A DNA stretch of 64,000 nucleotides from Bacillota bacterium (GCA_029555205.1 JAKPTB010000151.1:1-64000); one strand, 5' to 3'; positions 48,607 to 58,563 are shown, numbered from the stretch's first letter. Notes: generated by a model from the sequence alone, not told the origin. A program made the numbers and translations.

Positions 48607-51600
48607 TTAAACGATTTTCAATATGATATCATCAGTAAGTTTTTCTTCCAGCCTGACTCTGATATCAGCCAGCAGTTTATCTAAATCAGCCTGCGACTCG
48701 ATATTCCTGGCGCCCCGCAGCAGGCGGGCCATGCTGATAGTAACTGTCTTTTTCTTTTTCGGTGAGGGAACAACCTCTCCGCTGCCTTTTTCTTTTTTCT
48801 TATCAGCTTTTCTCTTTTCCGCCTCCCGGACAATCTCCTCCATGTAGCGCAGCTTGAGCCGGTCGCTCTCTTCCTTCATGGCGATGGCCTCATAGAAGTT
48901 GTTGGCACGGTCCAGCCGGTTCAGCAGGTCATCGTAACCCTGTTTGAACTTATTCCCGAACTTGTCCGCGACGCCATAGGCCGCCATTTCCTCTCTGATC
49001 TTGCCATAATCGCTATCTACCACCTGCCGTACCGGCTGGCACTCCTGCTCCAGGAGCTGTCCAAAGATGTCATTGAACTTGTCGACCAGTTCCGGCAGTT
49101 TGGGGATATCGCTATAAGGCTCCTTGCTGTTCACAATCAGCTCTATCTGTTCGTAGGTTTCAATAGCAGACCGGTCCAGCACATAGGTCTTGTTTTTCTG
49201 GAAAATCTTCACCACCCGCAAGGCCCGGTCAAAAATCTCCTTCTGCTTTCCAGACGGGTCAAAAAACCTTTTTACATCATGGGAGTCTTCACCGTAATCA
49301 AGCAGCCGCTCCTTGCGCTCCTGCAGCGCCGCAAAGAACTCCCCGGTATCTTTGATTTTAGCAAGCTCTGCAAAGAGCCTGCCGCCCTCGTCCAAAATGC
49401 CGCGTCCAGGGTAAGCGGCATATTTGTAGTTTTCCAGCAAGGCTTTGATCTGGCCGGCCTCGTCTCCCATATATTTTTTAGTCAGGCGCATCAGCCCGTC
49501 CTCATCAGAAGGCAGGGCGGTCTTATTGAATACTTCTTTACAGATTTCCCTAGCAGTATTGAGCAGCGCCGGGGATACCTTGATTCTTTTTTCAACCAGA
49601 AGCTTTTCCGCATACTCGCGCCTGGTGAGATAACGCACCAGGTCGCGGTCTTCCAGGCTCAGGTACTCGCTGTTTAGCTGGAGCTTTACTTCCTGCGCCC
49701 TGAACAGTTTGGCAATCAAGCCTTCAATATCTTCTTCATTCCAACCGTAAGGCGCTTTCTGAAAAATGGATGTCACCGTTTTCATGGTCACCGGGATATG
49801 CCTGAGCGTATTTCTTTCTATAAAGGAGGACACCTCGTCCAGGGCCAGTTTGTTGGGCTCCTCGATGATATTCAGCTGCACCCTGTCACTGTACAGGATG
49901 TCGGCGATAGCACCGTCCGACTCTATGAAGGTGTTGATGTATCCGAGTTTGGTATAGTTAGCGTTAATCAACAACCGGAATCCTTCGTTTAACCGGGCAA
50001 CCGGGTCCTTTTCCTTGATCTCCAGCTTCTGAGAGTTGACAAACAGTTCTGAGGTTTGCAAGGCGTTGTAAAGTAAATCCTTCACCCTGTTCATGCGCTC
50101 TCCGACTTCCCGGCCCTTTCTGGCTTTGATCTCTTCCATTGTTTCGCTGACTGTCATGCCGCTCGTCTTACGCAGGTAGGTCTGGATTTTCAGGATTTCC
50201 TCTATCTCATTGAGGAAGGATGGGTCCGAAGGCAAGTTGACGATCAGGTTGTTTTCTTTTTGGGACATCTCTTTTAGAACAAGCTGGTTCATCTCACTGC
50301 CGGGATCATAGTACGGAGTGATCACCCTGACCCCGATGTCGTTGGCCGGGAGACTGCGGTAGACCTGGTCGTCGACAGCCTGGTTGAATGGAAAGTTATA
50401 GTGGGCGGAGTATTTGAACTTTTTATCCTGGTAGATCTCTTCAAAAATGATCTCGGAGGCCTTCTGGATAATGTCGGCGGTATCCACATGGATGCTCTTG
50501 ATTTCCTTGTTGATATCTTGCTCTTCGTGGGTGAGGAAGATATACTGGTCGCCGTTTTTTTGCACCAGTGTTTCCTTAATCAACCTTTTGAGAGACTCTT
50601 CAATTTTTTTCTTGAGATCTATTTTGTCCTGGTCTATGTCCCTGACCAGGAGAGTGGCCAGGTTTTCAATGTTGGCCGGTATTTCTTTGACATACTTGAT
50701 CATAAAAAGGACTTTCAACAGCTCAACATCAAAGTCACTGAGTACAGAGCTGTCCTGGGCGTGGATGATCACAGTGCGGATGTTGGAGTCAAGAAAGGCC
50801 TCGATGGTGTCATAGAAAGCAGAAAAAGGGATCAGGGCGCCGTGTTCGCGGTCGGCAAAGCGGATGGCTGACTCCTGGAAGGAGCTGATCATGGAGCGCT
50901 CGCCCTCGGCCAGGTGCTTGCCGGTAGAACCGTGGATCCTGATTGAGGTCAGCACCTGCTGCAAAAGGTTGAACTGGTAGGGGATAAACGGGTAGACCTC
51001 GGCAAAATCGGCGCTGTCGGCATAAAACTTTTTCTCCGGCGTATCAGCGGAAAAGGTGATCAGGTTTTTCAGGATGGAGCTCTTGTTTTCATAAAGAAGT
51101 TTTAGAGTGTCTGTGGCAACAGAGTTTTTTTCAAGAATCCTCCTCTTGACCACCTCGTCCACATTGGCGCTGGACAGGCTAAGCCTTGTATTGAACCGGC
51201 CCTGGATCTTGGAAAAATCGTTGCCCTTGACTCTGGTGACGGCATCGATATCCTGCTGGCTGGTCACTATTACCCAGGCCTTGCCGCCGCATTCGGTGCC
51301 CAGGTCTTCCACGACGGTCTGGAGGTTCAGCATCAGTCCCGAGCTGTCACCGATATACTGCCCCATCTCATCTACACAAAAGACAACATGGTGGTTTTGG
51401 CCTTTACTCTCTATGTATTCCCTGACCCTTTTGGCGAACTTGTCCACAGTCAGGCTGTAGTTTTCCTCTGCCTTGTTATACCAGTTCCTGGCCGCCTCTT
51501 CACTCATTCTGGTAGCTGCAGCAAGGGCTGCAACGATTGCGTCTTCCTCGTAGTAGAAGTCATCTCTGGCTTCGATCCAGGGACGGCCTGAGATGCGGGC

Positions 51601-52155
51601 AAACTCATCCTTGAATGCTTCATAGGTACCGTCAGCGGCCATCTGCCTTTCAATATCGGCCACCCAGGGAATGGAGCCACAAAAGCCCTGCATATCATTA
51701 AAAACCCTGTTGAAAACTTTGACAATAGCGTCTTTATTAGCCTTGGCGTCGGCCTCGCTCTTGGAGTCGATATTAAAGAGAATGACATCCGCCGAAATAT
51801 CGCCGGTTCTTTTCATGTCCGCCAGCAAAAGAGGGTCCTTAATTTTATCATTGAAATAATCTACAGCCTTTTTACCGTCTACCACTCTATTCTCCAGGAG
51901 GTAGGACAGGATCTTGAGGAAATGGGATTTACCGCTGCCGAAGAAGCCCGAGATCCAGACACCCATTTTGTCCGTATATCCGTTAATGCCCTTCTTGTAA
52001 GCCTCAAAAAAATCGCTGAAATGCCGGTTCAGCTCCCTGGTTACTACATACTCCTCCAGCTCCTGGGTGACATTGCTGTCATCTTCCTGGCCAATTTTGA
52101 TCACGCCCTTGATATCCCGGTCGATCCGCTTGTGGAACATATCTCTAATCAGCAA
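48607..52155 (-). CDS. brxC: BREX P-loop ATPase BrxC
   Basis: MLIRDMFHKRIDRDIKGVIKI, GVWISGFFGSGKSHFLKILSYLLENR (Walker A), HHVVFCVDEMGQYIG (Walker B). Confidence 0.96.
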   Translation of the reverse strand: MLIRDMFHKRIDRDIKGVIKIGQEDDSNVTQELEEYVVTRELNRHFSDFFEAYKKGINGYTDKMGVWISGFFGSGKSHFLKILSYLLENRVVDGKKAVDYFNDKIKDPLLLADMKRTGDISADVILFNIDSKSEADAKANKDAIVKVFNRVFNDMQGFCGSIPWVADIERQMAADGTYEAFKDEFARISGRPWIEARDDFYYEEDAIVAALAAATRMSEEAARNWYNKAEENYSLTVDKFAKRVREYIESKGQNHHVVFCVDEMGQYIGDSSGLMLNLQTVVEDLGTECGGKAWVIVTSQQDIDAVTRVKGNDFSKIQGRFNTRLSLSSANVDEVVKRRILEKNSVATDTLKLLYENKSSILKNLITFSADTPEKKFYADSADFAEVYPFIPYQFNLLQQVLTSIRIHGSTGKHLAEGERSMISSFQESAIRFADREHGALIPFSAFYDTIEAFLDSNIRTVIIHAQDSSVLSDFDVELLKVLFMIKYVKEIPANIENLATLLVRDIDQDKIDLKKKIEESLKRLIKETLVQKNGDQYIFLTHEEQDINKEIKSIHVDTADIIQKASEIIFEEIYQDKKFKYSAHYNFPFNQAVDDQVYRSLPANDIGVRVITPYYDPGSEMNQLVLKEMSQKENNLIVNLPSDPSFLNEIEEILKIQTYLRKTSGMTVSETMEEIKARKGREVGERMNRVKDLLYNALQTSELFVNSQKLEIKEKDPVARLNEGFRLLINANYTKLGYINTFIESDGAIADILYSDRVQLNIIEEPNKLALDEVSSFIERNTLRHIPVTMKTVTSIFQKAPYGWNEEDIEGLIAKLFRAQEVKLQLNSEYLSLEDRDLVRYLTRREYAEKLLVEKRIKVSPALLNTAREICKEVFNKTALPSDEDGLMRLTKKYMGDEAGQIKALLENYKYAAYPGRGILDEGGRLFAELAKIKDTGEFFAALQERKERLLDYGEDSHDVKRFFDPSGKQKEIFDRALRVVKIFQKNKTYVLDRSAIETYEQIELIVNSKEPYSDIPKLPELVDKFNDIFGQLLEQECQPVRQVVDSDYGKIREEMAAYGVADKFGNKFKQGYDDLLNRLDRANNFYEAIAMKEESDRLKLRYMEEIVREAEKRKADKKKEKGSGEVVPSPKKKKTVTISMARLLRGARNIESQADLDKLLADIRVRLEEKLTDDIILKIV

Positions 52156-52174
52156 ACTCTCACACCCCCGTATG

Positions 52175-52792
52175 CTAATATCTCTCTACCAATTTAAAAG
52201 CCCGGTAATAATTATCGTCTTTGATTTCATCCAGCAGGACCAGTTCCAGACCGTCGTAGGTGCCGGGGAAAAACATTACCAGCGGGACCTGGTCAACTAC
52301 AGCATGCAGGTTGTTTAATACGGTGTGGGACCTGATTATGGGCCAGGCCTTGCCTACGCCCGTAAGGAAGATGACGTCGTCCTTTTCCACTCTTTCACGA
52401 ATGAATTGAACAATTAAGTCGTTACTGTCGGTGAGCCTTAAGGCCTTTTTGGTGGCCTTAAAGATGTATTCGCTACCCTTTTTGGCTTCCATCTCGATAT
52501 TCTTGGCCAGGAACCCCTTTTCTTCAAGGATGGCGAGCATGATTTCATAAAGGTCGAACTCTTTTATTTTGAAGCCACTGCTGCCGCTTTTGAACTTTTC
52601 CACTAAAAATGCTACATAGTCACGGACAAGCATTTCGTACTCGGGTTCATAATCAAAAATATAAAACCCGATCTCATTGCCCAGTCCTTTGTTTTCCCGG
52701 AAGGACTTCTTTTGTATTTCCGGGATGATGGCATCCAGCCTTTCGTGTATAGTCTTCATGACCTCATCCTCTCGCTTCTCACAAAAAAACAC
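52175..52792 (-). CDS. brxB: BREX protein BrxB (DUF1788)
   Basis: VIFLTGVGKAWPIIRSHTVLNNLHAVVDQVPLVMFFPGTYDGLELVLLDEIKDDNYYRAFKL. Confidence 0.93.
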   Translation of the reverse strand: MFFCEKREDEVMKTIHERLDAIIPEIQKKSFRENKGLGNEIGFYIFDYEPEYEMLVRDYVAFLVEKFKSGSSGFKIKEFDLYEIMLAILEEKGFLAKNIEMEAKKGSEYIFKATKKALRLTDSNDLIVQFIRERVEKDDVIFLTGVGKAWPIIRSHTVLNNLHAVVDQVPLVMFFPGTYDGLELVLLDEIKDDNYYRAFKLVERY

Positions 52793-53391
52793 TAGTTAAG
52801 CCCAAGCAGTATATTGACGATCATACCATCGCCCCTGGACAGCCAGTTGTCAATCAGTGACTGTTCCAGGAGAGGTTTGACAATTTCCCTGCTTTTTTTA
52901 TTTTTTATAAGACCTGCTTCAAAGAGAACCCGGATATACACCTGTTTAACCTTGTAAAAGGTGTATTCACGCCAGGCAGCCAACTGCTCGCTCTGTTCCT
53001 TTTTTCTGGCGAAGAAGATATGAAAGTCTTTATCGGCCAGGGTGTAGTCCCTGATAATGAGTTTCTCTTTAAACACTTCGTTCATAAATTCAAAAAACAG
53101 CCGGTCGGTTTTCATGATGGCGTAGACAACAATCAGTTTTCCTGTCTCCACGCTTCCATAAACCAACTGCTGTAGTAAGTACTCGTCCAAAGCCTTCATT
53201 CTTTTTAAGACCATCCGCGCCAGTTCTTTTTTGCGTTCGTCGGTAGTGGCCTGAAAGATGTTGTCGCGCACAGCTTTTTCTTTGATTTCAGCATGACTGA
53301 AGCCCTGCAAGGCCAGTGCTGACACTTTTTTTAGCTCGATGAAAGTAAAAGGAGCTTTTTCAATTTTTGCGCTGTATCGTATTTCCTTCAC
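52792..53391 (-). CDS. brxA: BREX protein BrxA (DUF1819)
   Basis: MKALDEYLLQQLVYGSVETGKLIVVYAIMKTDRLFFEFMNEVFKEKLIIRDYTLADKDFHIFFARKKEQSEQLAAW; first gene of BREX operon. Confidence 0.92.
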   Translation of the reverse strand: MKEIRYSAKIEKAPFTFIELKKVSALALQGFSHAEIKEKAVRDNIFQATTDERKKELARMVLKRMKALDEYLLQQLVYGSVETGKLIVVYAIMKTDRLFFEFMNEVFKEKLIIRDYTLADKDFHIFFARKKEQSEQLAAWREYTFYKVKQVYIRVLFEAGLIKNKKSREIVKPLLEQSLIDNWLSRGDGMIVNILLGLN

Positions 53392-53601
53392 TGATTACCT
53401 CTTCTTTTGGGATATTATTATTAATTATAACAAAAATTTTCTAAAATGTTATCATCTATCACTGTATAACCCGGAAGGGGGAGCGCTACTGGCTCCCCCT
53501 TCGTATAAATATTTTGGGAGCAGGGTATCTACGGACAAATGACAAATATGCCCGAAGACTTTTTAAGCCGCCGGGGTTTACCCGCACCCCGGCACAAGAT
53601 A

Positions 53602-54066
53602 CTACAAGCATTGTTTTACAAATTCCTCCGGCATTAAGATACGTTTTGCAGTTTCTTCAACAGACAACCCTTTTCTTAAAAACCTTCTTGCTACACTTTC
53701 CATGGATTCACCAACTTCAATAATGTGCATGTCCGGGTCATAAAACCTCATAACGCGCTGCCCCCAGGGCTGTTCTTTGATCCCATGGATGAATTCCACA
53801 GAATCGTCCTCTTTGAGCTTTTCAATTATTGTATCCAAATCATCTTCCTCAAAATATAGTTCGCTATTATTTGATTTTTTGGTTATTTTATCCGGGCTCA
53901 AATCAAGTAACTCAAAAAAATGTGATTTCAAATGTATTGAAAAGCCACCCTCAAAAGCAATATTTTCACCAAAATCATGTTTTACTTTTTGATTAAGTAC
54001 ATTTTCGTAAAACCGTCTTGAAGTATTAATATCATCAACAACAATAAGTGGACATATAAATTTCAT
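53602..54066 (-). CDS. VOC family (glyoxalase-like) protein
   Basis: FICPLIVVDDINTSRRFYENVLNQKV...; MRFYDPDMHIIEVGESM. Confidence 0.9.
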   Translation of the reverse strand: MKFICPLIVVDDINTSRRFYENVLNQKVKHDFGENIAFEGGFSIHLKSHFFELLDLSPDKITKKSNNSELYFEEDDLDTIIEKLKEDDSVEFIHGIKEQPWGQRVMRFYDPDMHIIEVGESMESVARRFLRKGLSVEETAKRILMPEEFVKQCL

Positions 54067-54184
54067 TCTATTACCTTCTTTCTTTGGAAAAGAGCTTCAC
54101 AGTTTAGTGTCTCAATATGGCCCCATGGCCTCACTGTCTCTATCATTAATAACTCCACTATTTGCCAATGTCCAATATGCGTGT

Positions 54185-54853
54185 TTATTCCCAGTACCAG
54201 CCTTCTTCACCTATTAGAGGCACGAAGACTACCTCCCCCATTTTTTCCTCCGAGAAGCCGCCGTCCTCACCACGCCGGACCAGCATCAACTCCTGGCATT
54301 GCCTTTCACCCGCGGGAACGACCAGGCGCCCGCCCGGTTTCAGCTGATTGCACAGTGATTTGGGTACCGCAGGTGCACCGGCTGATACAAGGATACCATC
54401 GAAGGGCGCTTCTTCCGGCCACCCTTTAGTTCCGTCACCAACCCGGGTGATTATATTCCCGTAGTTCAGGGCTTGAAAAACCTCCTGTGCTTTGGCGGCC
54501 AGGCTCGCATGGCGTTCGATGGTATAGACCATCGCAACCATTTGGGCCAGAACAGCCGCTGCATAGCCGGAGCCGGTTCCAATTTCCAAAACCCTGTCTC
54601 CCGGAGAAGGTTCCAGGAGTTCAGCCATGAGCGCAACAATGTAAGGCTGGCTAATTGTCTGTCCTTCTCCGATGGGCAGTGGCCCGTCAAGATAGGCATA
54701 TTTCTGTAAATTGGCAGGAACAAAACAGTGGCGGGGCACCGCAAGCATACTTTGAAGAACAGCCTCGTTTTTGATACCGCGAAGCTTAAGCTGGTTTTCA
54801 ACCATAAGACGGCGTTCTCTCAACCACTTATCAGAGCTGTTGAAATCAAACAC
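54185..54853 (-). CDS. pcm: Protein-L-isoaspartate O-methyltransferase
   Basis: VPRHCFVP, PIGEGQTISQPYIVALMAELLEPSPGDRVLEIGTGSGYAAAVLAQ, GILVSAGAPAVPKSLCNQLKPGGRLVVPAG. Confidence 0.94.
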   Translation of the reverse strand: MFDFNSSDKWLRERRLMVENQLKLRGIKNEAVLQSMLAVPRHCFVPANLQKYAYLDGPLPIGEGQTISQPYIVALMAELLEPSPGDRVLEIGTGSGYAAAVLAQMVAMVYTIERHASLAAKAQEVFQALNYGNIITRVGDGTKGWPEEAPFDGILVSAGAPAVPKSLCNQLKPGGRLVVPAGERQCQELMLVRRGEDGGFSEEKMGEVVFVPLIGEEGWYWE

Positions 54854-55078
54854 CCCCCTGTTTGTTCCTATATGTATTTGTTCCTTCTTTATTCCTGGCT
54901 ATTCTGGAAAACCTTGAATTATCCTGCCGTAACCCACAAAAACAATTTTACGGAGGAAGTCCTGTGATATATTAAAAGTATAGAACTATGGGCCGGCGTA
55001 GAAAATATAGAAACTGGTTGTAAAACCACTATAATTCTAATATGATGAGGTAAAAATCAACAGCCTGGAGGAAACATT

Positions 55079-55843
55079 GTGCTCGATCCGGTTGCCGTTC
55101 AAATAGGACCTATAACCATCTACTGGTATGGGATTATTATGACTTCCGCCTTCGTCGTGGGGACAGCCCTGGCTTATTCCAACGCATCCCGTAAAGGTAT
55201 TAATCCTGAACATGTTTTAAATATGTTGATCTTGATTATACCTGCGGCAATTATTATGGCCAGGCTCTACTATGTGGTTTTTAGCTGGGATTATTATAAA
55301 CTCAATCCCCTGGAGATATTTGCCACCTGGCATGGCGGCCTGGCCATTCACGGGGGTCTGCTCGGAGGCTTTCTTGCCGGCTATTATTACGTGCGCAAAC
55401 ACAAACTGGATTTTTGGAAATTCAGTGATATCTTTGCGCCCAGTATTATTCTGGGCCAGGCCATAGGGCGTTGGGGCAATTTCATGAACCAGGAAGCCTA
55501 CGGCGGCCCGGTAACAATGGAATATATCAGCCGCTTTCCGGAATTCATCCAGAATCAAATGTTCATTAACGGACAATATTACCACCCCACTTTTTTGTAC
55601 GAATCCGTCTGGAACCTGTTTGTCTTTGCTCTTTTAATGGTTTTAATCCGGCGAAGCCATATCCCGGGCCAAATTTTTCTATCATATCTGGCCCTGTATT
55701 CCGCCGGACGGTTCTTCATTGAGGGGTTGCGCATGGACAGCCTGTACCTGGGACCGTTCAGGGTTGCTCAACTGGTCAGTCTTGTTTTAATTGCTGCCGC
55801 TGTCACTCTGTACCTGAGACTAAAACGGCTTAAGGAAAATTAA
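55079..55843 (+). CDS. lgt: Prolipoprotein diacylglyceryl transferase
   Basis: ITIYWYGIIMTSAF, ARLYYVVFSWDYY, WHGGLAIHGGLLGGFLAGYYY, GRWGNFMNQEAYG, GRFFIEGLRMDSL; GTG start. Confidence 0.96.
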   Translation: MLDPVAVQIGPITIYWYGIIMTSAFVVGTALAYSNASRKGINPEHVLNMLILIIPAAIIMARLYYVVFSWDYYKLNPLEIFATWHGGLAIHGGLLGGFLAGYYYVRKHKLDFWKFSDIFAPSIILGQAIGRWGNFMNQEAYGGPVTMEYISRFPEFIQNQMFINGQYYHPTFLYESVWNLFVFALLMVLIRRSHIPGQIFLSYLALYSAGRFFIEGLRMDSLYLGPFRVAQLVSLVLIAAAVTLYLRLKRLKEN

Positions 55844-55938
55844 TCATGCAGAATATCAACGGCACGAATACTGCCTGTAACAGAACACTCCTTAAAAACA
55901 TATTATAAAAAAAAGTTTATATAAGGAGGTCGTACCTT

Positions 55939-56058
55939 ATGGCGTTTGGCACCGGAGGAGGCGTGGGCGGCGGTATATCCGGTTCGTTCAGCTTCAATTT
56001 CTTCTTCACGTTCTTCATTATCATAATTATTATCTTCTTCCTATTCGGCTTCATCTAA
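55939..56058 (+). CDS. 39-aa micro-protein: Gly-rich head, Phe/Ile hydrophobic tail (sporulation-type small membrane protein candidate)
   Basis: Strong RBS AAGGAGGT then MAFGTGGGVGGGISGSFSFNFFFTFFIIIIIIFFLFGFI*, followed by a terminator hairpin; below the ORF-track size cut-off. Confidence 0.7.
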   Translation: MAFGTGGGVGGGISGSFSFNFFFTFFIIIIIIFFLFGFI

Positions 56059-56072
56059 AAGAACATAACAAT

Positions 56073-56106
56073 AAACGGGGTGGTTTTAGTAACTGCCCCG
56101 TTTTTA
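56073..56106 (+). terminator. Intrinsic terminator after the 39-aa micro-ORF
   Basis: AAACGGGG...CCCCGTTTTTA. Confidence 0.7.
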
Positions 56107-56326
56107 TTCTCTTGCAGTTGATATTCTCATGTATTGGGTGCATCTAAGCTTCTCTAGATTAATACCGCCTTAGGACCATATCCCATATCCCGGCGGCTTT
56201 ACCCTGCTCTTCCCGGGTCCATATTCCCATTGACACAATAAATAACCTGTGGTATCTTATGTTGTATTCTTATAATTTGTCAGTTTACTTAATATTAGTA
56301 TTCCAAGTATATAGCGGTGGTGTTTC

Positions 56327-56782
56327 ATGAATTTCCAGGAAGCTAAAGAATTAAATGATTTATTGTTTACCTTTTTTGGTATCTTTCACGAAAAATTCCT
56401 ATCCCGTTACCGCCGTTATTATGAATGCTACCCCATGCTCAAGAAGAATCATGTAAAGATTATCAGTGTATTATATCAGCATAAACACCTGATTCCAACC
56501 GAAATCGGCAAGTTGCTGGATATCGAGAGAGGCAGCCTGACGGCACTGATCGACCAGTTGGAAGAAATGGGTCTGGTTAAGCGCTGTAATGATCCCATGG
56601 ACAGGCGAAAATCACTGATCTCTCTCACTCCTGCCGGAAGATGTGAAATGAATAAAATCATGGATAATTATATCCGGAACCTGAGCGTTTTTTTCCAGGA
56701 CGCCGACCCCGGGGAACTGAAACAGTTTACGGCAAGCTTGCGTTTTGCAGTGGAATTTATGAAAAAACTACGGGTGGACTAA
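56327..56782 (+). CDS. MarR family transcriptional regulator
   Basis: HLIPTEIGKLLDIERGSLTALIDQLEEMGLVKRCNDPMDRRKSLISLTPAG winged-helix. Confidence 0.93.
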   Translation: MNFQEAKELNDLLFTFFGIFHEKFLSRYRRYYECYPMLKKNHVKIISVLYQHKHLIPTEIGKLLDIERGSLTALIDQLEEMGLVKRCNDPMDRRKSLISLTPAGRCEMNKIMDNYIRNLSVFFQDADPGELKQFTASLRFAVEFMKKLRVD

Positions 56783-56783
56783 A

Positions 56784-58181
56784 ATGAATAACAGCATGGA
56801 AATGCGCGATCAGAACATTAACAAACTGCTGTGGAAATTTTCCCTGCCTGCTATAATAGCAATGCTCGTCAACGCACTTTACAACATTGTGGACAGGATC
56901 TTCGTGGGGCGTGGAATCGGCTCGATAGCCATTGCGGCAACAACCGTAGCTTTCCCGCTCATGATTATTCTCCTGGCTGTTTCTATTTTGATTGGAATAG
57001 GCGCCACGGCTTTGATTTCAATCCGGCTGGGGCAGCAGAAAATAGAAGAAGCAGAAAAAGTGGCCGGTAACGCCGCTGTAATGTTAGTTATCTTGCCGTT
57101 GATTATAACAGTAATCTATCTGCTCTTTCCCGAGCCGATCCTGGTGTTCTTCGGGGCAAGCCCGGAGGTTTTACCCTACGCCCGGGATTTCGTTCATATT
57201 ATAATGCTGGGATCTGTTTTTGGTTCCCTCGGTATGGGTATGAACAACTTTATCAGGGCGGAGGGCAATCCCAGGCTGTCTATGTTGACTCAAGTCACCG
57301 GCGCGTTAATAAACTGTGTTTTAAACTATATTTTCATTTTCAAACTGGGACTGGGAATTAAAGGGTCGGCTCTAGCTACTGTTTCCGGTCAACTGATTTC
57401 AACAATCTGGGTGTTGAGTTATTACCTGTCTGGCCGCAGCGTGGTTAAAATCAGGCCGAAAAACCTTAAGCTGCAGCTGCCGATTCTTCTCAGTATTGTC
57501 TCCATCGGCTTTGCTCCCTTTGGTATGCAAATAGCCCACAGTATCCAGCAATCCATCCTAAACAAAACCCTCCTGGTTTATGGCGGGGATCTGGCTCTTT
57601 CGGCCGTGGGCATTATGATGAGTATAGCCGCCTTAATGTTCATGCCCATTGTGGGACTCAGTCAGGGGGCCCAGCCCCTCATCGGTTTTAACTACGGCGC
57701 CCGGCAATACCACAGGGTTAAAGAAACCTTTAAAAAAGCTATAGTGGCCGCAACCTGCATTGCCCTAACCGGCTACCTGGTAATGAATATCTGGCCGGTC
57801 CAAATTGTAGGCCTGTTCAGTAAAGGAGATACTGCTCTTACAGAATTAACCTCCGGCGCCATGCTGACTTTCTTTGCGATGTTTCCGGTTGTAGGGTTTC
57901 AAATAATTGGTTCAAACTATTTTCAGGCCGTGGGCAAGCCGGTTCAATCCACCATTCTCAGCATGTCCAGACAGGTCCTGCTGTTTATCCCCCTTCTTCT
58001 GATTCTGCCGCATTTTTGGGGAATCGACGGAGTATGGAGAACAGCACCTATTGCTGACGGCCTGGCGGTAATCCTGACGGCCACCCTTGTTTTCCTGGAA
58101 ATGAAAAATCTGCCGAAAAGCCAACCTCTGGATGAATCCCTTGAACAGCACGGAAAGATCGTGGTAAGTTCTACGAAATAG
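56784..58181 (+). CDS. MATE family efflux transporter
   Basis: 12-TM pattern; LPAIIAMLVNALYNIVDRIFVGRGIGSIAIAATTVAFP; GLSQGAQPLIGFNYGARQYHRVKET. Confidence 0.95.
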   Translation: MNNSMEMRDQNINKLLWKFSLPAIIAMLVNALYNIVDRIFVGRGIGSIAIAATTVAFPLMIILLAVSILIGIGATALISIRLGQQKIEEAEKVAGNAAVMLVILPLIITVIYLLFPEPILVFFGASPEVLPYARDFVHIIMLGSVFGSLGMGMNNFIRAEGNPRLSMLTQVTGALINCVLNYIFIFKLGLGIKGSALATVSGQLISTIWVLSYYLSGRSVVKIRPKNLKLQLPILLSIVSIGFAPFGMQIAHSIQQSILNKTLLVYGGDLALSAVGIMMSIAALMFMPIVGLSQGAQPLIGFNYGARQYHRVKETFKKAIVAATCIALTGYLVMNIWPVQIVGLFSKGDTALTELTSGAMLTFFAMFPVVGFQIIGSNYFQAVGKPVQSTILSMSRQVLLFIPLLLILPHFWGIDGVWRTAPIADGLAVILTATLVFLEMKNLPKSQPLDESLEQHGKIVVSSTK

Positions 58182-58304
58182 ATAAACTATAGAGACGGGA
58201 GCAATAATCCGTGAGAGTTACAACTAATAAGCTCCTGCAGCCACAACCAACATATTTATTTGATTTTTGCCTGGCTATAAAGAAGACAAATAAATAGAAT
58301 AAAT

Positions 58305-58347
58305 AAAATTAAACCTCACGGAACCAGGAACCTGTGAGGTTAATTTT
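58305..58347. terminator. Bidirectional terminator between MATE gene (+) and copZ (-)
   Basis: AAAATTAACCTCAC-ggaaccaggaacct-GTGAGGTTAATTTT-type inverted repeat between convergent genes. Confidence 0.8.
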
Positions 58348-58362
58348 ATGCGATGATCATGT

Positions 58363-58563
58363 TTAACCTACCACTTCATACCCGGCTTCTTCAATGGCTT
58401 CAGCCAGTTTTTCACGTGCGGCGGTGCCGGTGACCACAACTTCCTTTTTCTCCAGATCCACCTGTACTTTTTCTACTCCGGCGATCCCTTTCAGGGCTTC
58501 TTCCACAGCCTTCCGGCAATGGCTGCAGCTCATGCCCTCGACAGTGAGTTTAATCTCTTCCAT
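58363..58563 (-). CDS. copZ: Copper chaperone (HMA domain)
   Basis: LTVEGMSCSHCRKAVEEALKGIAGVEKVQVDLEKKEVVVTG. Confidence 0.94.
   Translation of the reverse strand: MEEIKLTVEGMSCSHCRKAVEEALKGIAGVEKVQVDLEKKEVVVTGTAAREKLAEAIEEAGYEVVG

Noticed and set aside
53400-53600. Possible duplicated selC 3' end (att site) at the far edge of the BREX island
   Set aside because: No copy of GATTCCCACACACTCCCGCCA seen by eye, and no integrase gene. An exact or fuzzy search would be needed to exclude a degenerate att.
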